This document shows positions 23,921 to 28,984 of a stretch of DNA of 28,984 nucleotides, one piece after another. Below the pieces are notes generated by a model. The model had not been told where the DNA came from. It ran no database searches and saw only the letters and a list, made by a program, of their open reading frames with translations. The translations under genes were made by a program, and so were the position numbers. The stretch comes from Eubacterium sp. (lineage in GTDB: Bacteria > Bacillota_A > Clostridia > Lachnospirales > Lachnospiraceae): NCBI GenBank assembly GCA_023663915.1, contig JAMPGN010000023.1, positions 1 through 28,984 on the forward strand, given 5' to 3'. The first letter of the stretch is position 1. Each line of letters starts with the position of its first letter.

Positions 23921-25107
23921 CGTTTACGTTTGTATCCAATTACATCAACCATCATCAGATTCCGCTGTGTGAGGCGCTCTATCGGGAACTAGGTGGGGAT
24001 TATATGTTTATACAGACGATGCCGATGGAGGCGGAGCGTCTCGCGATGGGGTGGGGTGTGGATCTGAATCAACTTCCCTATGTGCAATGTCTGTATGAAG
24101 CGGAGTATGACTGTCTGAAAAAGATCGCTGAGAGCGACGTGGTGTTGTTTGGCTGGACATGCCGGGAGGACATCGTGGCGGACAGGCTTGCTACGGGTAA
24201 GACGACTCTTCGCGTGAGCGAGAGGCTTTATAGGGAAGGGCAGTGGAAGGCAGTTTCGCCGAGGGGACTGATTGCGAAGTATGGGGAGCATATCAAATAC
24301 CGTAAACAGAATGTCTGTATGCTGTGCGCCGGCGCTTATACGGCATCGGATTTTCATCTGATCGGCGCGTATCCCGGCAAGATGTTTCAGTGGGGATATT
24401 TTACGAAACTGCGAACCTACAGCGATGAGCAGTTTGAGAGTATGAAACCGCAGGACGGTGTGCTCCATATTGTGTGGGCGGGCAGATTCATTCCCTTAAA
24501 ACACCCGGAATATGTGGTGCGGCTTGCGCGGAAACTGCGCGGAAACGGTTATGATTTCTGTATTCATATGATTGGTGACGGAGAACGGGAACCGATGATT
24601 CGGCGTGAGGTGGAAAGTTCCGGTCTGACACGGTATTTTCAGTTTTACGGCTATATAGCGCCGGAATCGGTGCGCGATGTGATGGAAAGGTGTCATATCC
24701 ATCTTTTTACCAGTAATTATCTGGAAGGATGGGGCGCGGTGGTCAATGAAGGCATGAACAGCGGCTGCGTTGAGGTGGTCAATGCGCAGGTGGGTGCGGC
24801 TCCGTATCTGATAAGGCATGGAGTGAATGGACTTGTTTATCCGGATGACCGTTATGACAAGATGGAAGAGATGGTACTGGGTATTTTTGCTGACTGGTCA
24901 AAGTATAAAAAGCTGGGGCGAGCTGCCTATGAGACGATTTGTGACACATGGAACGCGGAACATGCGGCGCAGGAACTTTTGCGGTTTTCTAGGAAATTAT
25001 TGCAAGGGGAGATTGCGCCGGCAAAGACGGGACCTCTCAGCGTGGCAAAACCTGTCAGACCGGGCAGGATGTACCGGGTGATGATGAAGGAAGCCGGGAA
25101 GCAATGA
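23917..25107 (+). CDS. GT4-type glycosyltransferase
   Basis: This 396-residue GT-B enzyme starts in the stop of the previous gene (ATGA). The N-terminal half has NYINHHQIPLCEALYREL and the C-terminal half has VWAGRFIPLKHPEYVVRLA, then SNYLEGWGAVVNEGMNSGC with the E-x7-E donor-binding pattern. It should transfer a sugar from an activated nucleotide donor onto the growing lipid-linked unit. The gene ends before a 464-base region without genes that carries tandem repeats and a large inverted repeat. Confidence 0.92.
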   Translation: MTFTFVSNYINHHQIPLCEALYRELGGDYMFIQTMPMEAERLAMGWGVDLNQLPYVQCLYEAEYDCLKKIAESDVVLFGWTCREDIVADRLATGKTTLRVSERLYREGQWKAVSPRGLIAKYGEHIKYRKQNVCMLCAGAYTASDFHLIGAYPGKMFQWGYFTKLRTYSDEQFESMKPQDGVLHIVWAGRFIPLKHPEYVVRLARKLRGNGYDFCIHMIGDGEREPMIRREVESSGLTRYFQFYGYIAPESVRDVMERCHIHLFTSNYLEGWGAVVNEGMNSGCVEVVNAQVGAAPYLIRHGVNGLVYPDDRYDKMEEMVLGIFADWSKYKKLGRAAYETICDTWNAEHAAQELLRFSRKLLQGEIAPAKTGPLSVAKPVRPGRMYRVMMKEAGKQ

Positions 25108-25170
25108 CAGGTGATTATGAATCATGTAGAGAAATAAAGACAGCCGATAATAAGTAATATGGTAAATAGT

Positions 25171-25200
25171 GATAAATAATGATAAATAATGATAAATAAT
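25171..25200. repeat. three tandem copies of GATAAATAAT
   Basis: GATAAATAAT is repeated exactly three times, with a related AGTGATAAATAAT reading into it from the left. Such A/T-rich arrays can vary in copy number by slippage. Confidence 0.9.
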
Positions 25201-25240
25201 GCAGGAAATAGTAACTAGGGTTCGGGCGTCGAGAGGTCTA

Positions 25241-25500
25241 TCGTATAAGTTGTGAAGGCAGATTGCACAAAAAGTTCTCTTGTGTCGGGTTTCGTCGAAT
25301 GGATTTTCTAAGTATTCCGATGTAAGCTGTGACACCGGACGCAACCGCCCTCAACGCGCATCCATGCGCGATTCGGGCTTTTCGGGACATCCATGTCCCG
25401 AAATTGCTAGTTCCTAGACGGAATACTAAGAAAATCTCAGTCTCCTACACAGGACAACTGCGTGAACTTTTTGTGCAATCTGCCAGCCAAAGTTTATCGA
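25241..25500. repeat. 260-bp inverted-repeat element with twin central hairpins
   Basis: Arms of 21 perfect base pairs (25257-25277 with 25464-25484) are extended inward by an 18-bp block with one mismatch (25302-25319 with 25419-25436) and outward by looser pairing. The centre holds two hairpins that share a CATCCATG core: CGCGCAT/ATGCGCG (25355-25370) and TTCGGGACAT/ATGTCCCGAA (25381-25402). No protein is encoded. The layout suggests a non-autonomous mobile element (MITE-like) or a structured RNA. Confidence 0.85.
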
Positions 25501-25571
25501 AAGAGCTTTTGGCACTTGAATCTAATGAGATTAACGAGAGAAAAATGATGGAAAATGACAAGGGAGTCTGG

Positions 25572-26570
25572 ATGTCTGAGAAGATCAGTGTGATTGTGCC
25601 GGTATACAATTCCATAGATTGTCTGGAGAAATGTGTGAAGTCTATTTGTGCGCAGACGTACACGAATCTGGAGATTCTTCTGATTGACGATGGTTCGACA
25701 GATGGTACGGATAAGTTGTGTGAGTGGCTTGCATCCAAAGACTACCGTATCAGGACTTACCACAAGAAGAACGGTGGTGCGTCTTCAGCGCGCAATATGG
25801 GTATTTGGCTTGCATCGGGAGAGTATTTTGGTTTCGTGGACAGTGACGACTATATTGAACCGGATATGTATGAGCTGATGATGGAGTCCATGCGAGAGAA
25901 ACGCGTGCCGATTGTTCAGATTTCCAGAGACGAGGTGGACGAGATGGGAGGGCGGCTGCCGGATGTCTGTGTACCGCCCGAACGTGAGTGGTTTTGTAAG
26001 GCAGAAGATTTTTTGCGAGAACTGCTGCTGCACAAGGGAGACTGCTCGTTCTGTACGAAGCTGGTAAGACGGGAGCTATTTGAGAAACATAGATTTCCGG
26101 AAGGGAAACTAAATGAGGATTTCAGTCTTTTGGTGGAGATGCTTCAGGAGATTGACGGGATTATGATCCTGCCGAAGCAGTGTTATCATGTAGTATGCCG
26201 TAAACAAAGCACGACCCGCAGCAGGACGCCGGACAGTTTCTCACGGGTGTTTCTTGATATCGTGGACAATGCCGATCAAATGCAGGAGTTGGTGGATGTA
26301 AAGTATCCTGCGCTGCATTCCTATGCGGTGCGTTTTAATTTATACCAGCGATTGGATTACCTTCTTCATGTGCCGATTGTGCAGATGAGGGGGGATAATG
26401 TTTTTTATCAGAAGGTGAAACAATATCTGAGGCGACATGTGCGTGATAGTATCAGCAATCCTTATCTGACAAGGAAAAATAAGATTTATCTGCTGCTTCT
26501 GACGGTTGCGCCTAAGACGGTCAGAAAAGTGCATGCACGGAAGATGGCAGCTATGCAGCGGGGAGAATAG
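25572..26570 (+). CDS. family 2 glycosyltransferase
   Basis: This 332-residue GT-A enzyme begins MSEKISVIVPVYNSIDCLE and has LLIDDGSTDGT, NGGASSARNMGI and the metal site FVDSDDYIEPD. The C-terminal part (KYPALHSYAVRFNLYQRL and onward) is helical. ATG at 25572 follows AGGGAG at good spacing. Two in-frame ATGs at 25545 and 25548 with GAGAG upstream are alternatives that add eight or nine residues. A much longer open frame from 25329 is rejected because it lies in the inverted-repeat element. The GT-C membrane protein gene follows after 24 bases. Confidence 0.92.
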   Translation: MSEKISVIVPVYNSIDCLEKCVKSICAQTYTNLEILLIDDGSTDGTDKLCEWLASKDYRIRTYHKKNGGASSARNMGIWLASGEYFGFVDSDDYIEPDMYELMMESMREKRVPIVQISRDEVDEMGGRLPDVCVPPEREWFCKAEDFLRELLLHKGDCSFCTKLVRRELFEKHRFPEGKLNEDFSLLVEMLQEIDGIMILPKQCYHVVCRKQSTTRSRTPDSFSRVFLDIVDNADQMQELVDVKYPALHSYAVRFNLYQRLDYLLHVPIVQMRGDNVFYQKVKQYLRRHVRDSISNPYLTRKNKIYLLLLTVAPKTVRKVHARKMAAMQRGE

Positions 26571-26594
26571 GACAGGAGAGTAAAGCAGGCAGGA

Positions 26595-28319
26595 ATGGGA
26601 CAGAGGAATGACAGCGGTACAGGAAAAAGGCATTTGACTGGAAACAGCCGAAAATACCTCATAGCGTTCCTAATGATATGGGTGGCGCAGATGGCAGCCG
26701 CCTTTTATTTCTGTGCGCAGAAACAGGGGTTTCATGAGGACGAATATTACACTTACTATGGGACTGCACGGACGAATGGATTCTATGTCGAGGACGGTCA
26801 GTGGATGGACAGGGAAACTTATTTGAATGAGTTTGTGGTTCTTCCCGACCAGCGTTTCCAGTATGGGCTGGTCAGGCTGGTACAATCTTGGGATGTACAT
26901 CCGCCGATGTATTACTGGGTGTTTCATACGGTGCAGTCGTTTACGCCGAATGTGTTTTCCAAGTGGACGGGGCTGTCGGTCAATCTTTTTTTTCATGGAA
27001 TCAATCTTATTTTACTGACATTTCTGTCATATTTGGTCGGCGGACGCGATCGGAAACTTTCGATTTTCGTGACGCTCTGCTATGGGTTTACGCCTGCCGC
27101 CATGAGCGGCGTAGTATTCATCCGAATGTATGAGATGTTGACGGCGATGGTGCTTTTGTGCGCGCTTTTGCATGTGCGGGCAGTGCAGGCGGATGAAGAG
27201 AAACTGTCTGTCATAAAATATCTTGTGCCAATGGCGGTGGTGACTTATGCCGGATTCTTGACACAATATTATTATTCTATTTTTCTGTTTTATCTGGCGG
27301 TCGCCTTCGGCGTGTGGATGTTGTGGAGAGACCGGAATCTGTGGAATTGCATAAGGTACGGGATCGCGCAGGGGAGTGCGCTGATACTCGCCTATCTGAC
27401 ATATCCTTCCTGCCTCGGTCAGATGTTTCGGGGACAGAGAGGGGCGCAGGCGACGAAGAGTTTCTTTGATCTGTCCAATACGTTGGAACGATTCTGGTTT
27501 TTCGGGGATCTGATGAATCGGTATGCGTTCGGGCATTTGTTTTTTGTGGGACTGGTTCTGATGCTGCTGCTGGCGGCGGTGGTGCATAGAAAAAGGAGAT
27601 ATATCGTAGGAGACGGTTTGGGAAATGATGCGGCGGGAAATAAAGGAATAAGTGAAGAACAATCCGGTTTTCAAGGTGACGTGAAAGTTGTAGGGCGGGG
27701 CGGCGAGAGAGTCAGCAAAGAGTTCTGGGTACTTACGTTTGCAGCGGTCGGATATTTTCTGACAGTCTCTAAGACAGCGCTTCTTCTCGGAGCGACTTCC
27801 AACCGCTATCAACTGCCGATTTATGGTATAGCTGTCCTCTTGGTTTTGATGGGGATACGGGTCTTGGGGTGTGCAGCTTTTGCTTCTGCCATCAGATACA
27901 GGAAATATACGTGCCATGTGGTGATGGCGTTGTGTCTTGTGGCGGTTGTCTTGTCATTGCATTTTGACGGGGTGTTGTTTCTCTATCCGGAAGACAGGGA
28001 AGAGACGGCATTTGCTAAGGAGTGTGCGGCAAGAGATATTCCTGCTGTCTATTTCTATCAGAAAGGCGAGGAGTGGTGCGTCTGGGATGTGGCAGATGAA
28101 TTATTCGCCTATCCGGAAGTATACTTTGTCGAGGCGTGGGGCGAAGAGCCGATTATGGATGAACGGATACGAAATGCGGATGAGCTGGTGGTGTATATTG
28201 CTGGCGGGACGGACATCGAAAAACAGAAAGAGAGAATTACAGTCGCGAATCGCCGGAACGTAGATGCTGTGCAGCGTATTTTTTCGGAGAAGTATTGTGA
28301 TGTGTTCCTGTTCTATTAA
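26595..28319 (+). CDS. GT-C type (PMT/GT39-like) membrane glycosyltransferase
   Basis: This 574-residue protein has about 10-11 membrane helices. The first outside loop carries FHEDEYYTYYG (46-56, with D49/E50), and DVHPPMYYWVFHTVQS (100-115) follows, the pair typical of PMT-like GT-C enzymes that use polyprenyl-phosphate sugars. A charged low-complexity loop (about 340-375) is probably cytoplasmic, and a soluble tail (about 475-574) ends the protein. It may use the lipid-linked sugar made by the GtrB-like enzyme at 16381. AGGCAGGA precedes the ATG. A 296-codon open frame on the other strand is a shadow. Confidence 0.88.
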   Translation: MGQRNDSGTGKRHLTGNSRKYLIAFLMIWVAQMAAAFYFCAQKQGFHEDEYYTYYGTARTNGFYVEDGQWMDRETYLNEFVVLPDQRFQYGLVRLVQSWDVHPPMYYWVFHTVQSFTPNVFSKWTGLSVNLFFHGINLILLTFLSYLVGGRDRKLSIFVTLCYGFTPAAMSGVVFIRMYEMLTAMVLLCALLHVRAVQADEEKLSVIKYLVPMAVVTYAGFLTQYYYSIFLFYLAVAFGVWMLWRDRNLWNCIRYGIAQGSALILAYLTYPSCLGQMFRGQRGAQATKSFFDLSNTLERFWFFGDLMNRYAFGHLFFVGLVLMLLLAAVVHRKRRYIVGDGLGNDAAGNKGISEEQSGFQGDVKVVGRGGERVSKEFWVLTFAAVGYFLTVSKTALLLGATSNRYQLPIYGIAVLLVLMGIRVLGCAAFASAIRYRKYTCHVVMALCLVAVVLSLHFDGVLFLYPEDREETAFAKECAARDIPAVYFYQKGEEWCVWDVADELFAYPEVYFVEAWGEEPIMDERIRNADELVVYIAGGTDIEKQKERITVANRRNVDAVQRIFSEKYCDVFLFY

Positions 28320-28384
28320 AATTTATTGCTCTTACAAAAAAACAGACAATGTTTGAGAAAATGTATACTATTGAAAGGAAGCTT

Positions 28385-28936
28385 ATGGATAAAGTAGATG
28401 ATTATAATGCAAAACGACAGCAAATTCAAGAGTGTCAGCAAATTGAATGGAAATGGTCATGGCAGGATGAATTTCTAAAGTGGTTGTGTGGATATGCCAA
28501 TACAGAGGGCGGCACATTATATATTGGAGTGAATGATGACGGCTATGTGGTTGGGATGGAAGATTCCGAAAGAATGCTTGAAAGCCTGCCCAATAAGATT
28601 AATGATAAGCTGGGGATTATAGCGAGTATTCATATTTATAAAGCAAATGGAGCTGAAAATGTGCGTTATGGGAATCATGTTCCTAAAAGTATTTCGGAGA
28701 AAATCATCAATCAATATGTCTGCGGAAAAATAAATTCTGAAATGATAGAAAGTACTGATAAACGTTATAAGTCACTTGTGGTAGTTGAGAAAGAAAATAA
28801 AGTATGGGAAGCGGAGGACGGCACGAGAGAATATATATCTATAGAAATTATAAAATATCCATTTGCTATTTCGTGTGATGGGAAATATTATAAACGTTCC
28901 GGCTCGACATTACGTGAATTGAACGGCTTTGAATGA
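28385..28936 (+). CDS. short AlbA_2/Schlafen AAA_4-type protein
   Basis: This 183-residue protein begins with a coiled region (MDKVDDYNAKRQQIQ), then IEWKWSWQDEFLKWLCGYAN and TEGGTLYIGVNDDGYVVG, which are the first half of an AlbA_2 putative DNA-binding domain. YISIEIIKYPFAISCDGKYY and YKRSGSTLREL are the usual second half. Between them about 60 residues (about 85-147) are inserted, and the protein ends soon after RSGSTLREL where family members usually continue with a C-terminal domain. The start at 28385 has AAAGGA at the right distance; the ATG at 28349 has none. The gene is A/T-richer than the polysaccharide genes. The function is unknown. Confidence 0.8.
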   Translation: MDKVDDYNAKRQQIQECQQIEWKWSWQDEFLKWLCGYANTEGGTLYIGVNDDGYVVGMEDSERMLESLPNKINDKLGIIASIHIYKANGAENVRYGNHVPKSISEKIINQYVCGKINSEMIESTDKRYKSLVVVEKENKVWEAEDGTREYISIEIIKYPFAISCDGKYYKRSGSTLRELNGFE

Positions 28937-28951
28937 GAACGTATTTTAATC

Positions 28952-28968
28952 CCCCATCTGAGATGGGG
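28952..28968. terminator. 7-bp hairpin downstream of the AlbA_2-type gene
   Basis: CCCCATC, loop TGA and GATGGGG pair perfectly. No T-run follows on the + strand within the window, so it may be a terminator, or the edge of a further element outside the window. Confidence 0.4.
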
Positions 28969-28984
28969 AGAATGGAATAAGCCG

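Larger units (their letters stand above)
25108..25571. other. intergenic region with repeats between two glycosyltransferase genes
   Basis: It holds three perfect copies of a 10-base unit (25171-25200) and a 260-bp inverted-repeat element (25241-25500). An open frame from 25329 joins the next gene, but it is inside the repeat and has no ribosome binding site, so it is not taken as the gene start. Confidence 0.75.

Noticed and set aside
25329..25571. 81-codon N-terminal extension of the GT2 gene
   Set aside because: It runs through the right half of the inverted-repeat element and lacks a ribosome binding site, while a good site precedes the ATG at 25572.
27027..27917. 296-codon open frame on the minus strand opposite the GT-C gene
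   Set aside because: It is rich in H, R, P, Q and S, as expected for a shadow of a membrane-protein gene, and shows no family features.

Overview
The window looks like a chromosomal segment of a spore-forming, mid-GC member of the Clostridia, most likely a Lachnospiraceae gut bacterium. This is inferred from AGGAGG-type ribosome binding sites, a Spo0A-type DNA-binding protein, a DUF3048 lipoprotein, IS3 and IS1182-like elements, and the style of the polysaccharide genes. No rRNA, tRNA or CRISPR array is visible.

Region 1 (1-2670) is a decayed insertion-sequence region. A complete-ended IS3-family element (about 729-1961) has a stop codon inside its orfB. On its right it abuts an IS1182-like transposase that is frameshifted and cut off exactly at the IS3 end. 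On its left it abuts the 3' end of an unrelated reading frame, followed by a small acidic protein gene (352-528) with a strong ribosome binding site. The two flanks do not rejoin into one gene, so DNA has probably been lost here.

Region 2 (2671-8140) is a four-gene signalling and transport module on the + strand: OmpR-family response regulator, histidine kinase, MacB/LolD-type ATPase and an 835-residue FtsX-type permease, closed by a strong terminator. Nearly identical direct-repeat sites lie upstream of the regulator (2814-2841) and of the ATPase gene (4744-4764). They suggest that the regulator controls both its own operon and the transporter.

Region 3 (8150-9807) holds a minus-strand DUF3048 lipoprotein and a divergent intergenic region with a good predicted promoter and a heavily structured leader in front of rfbD.

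Region 4 (9808-28319) is a cell-surface polysaccharide locus on the + strand. It has nucleotide-sugar genes (rfbD for dTDP-L-rhamnose, gmd and fcl for GDP-L-fucose) and a LIC_10190-like polytopic membrane protein. It also has a stand-alone Spo0A-type DNA-binding domain, a GtrB/DPM1-like transferase, a priming sugar-phosphate transferase and a Wzz-like protein with a decayed kinase-like tail. Six further glycosyltransferases and a GT-C membrane protein complete it. A minus-strand PD-(D/E)XK nuclease-like gene interrupts the locus between gmd and fcl. A 260-bp inverted-repeat element sits between two of the glycosyltransferase genes. No Wzx flippase or clear Wzy polymerase is seen, so the locus probably continues outside the window or uses the polytopic proteins in an unrecognised way.

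Region 5 (28320-28984) is visibly A/T-richer and carries a short AlbA_2/Schlafen-type protein gene that appears to carry an insertion and to be truncated compared with its family.
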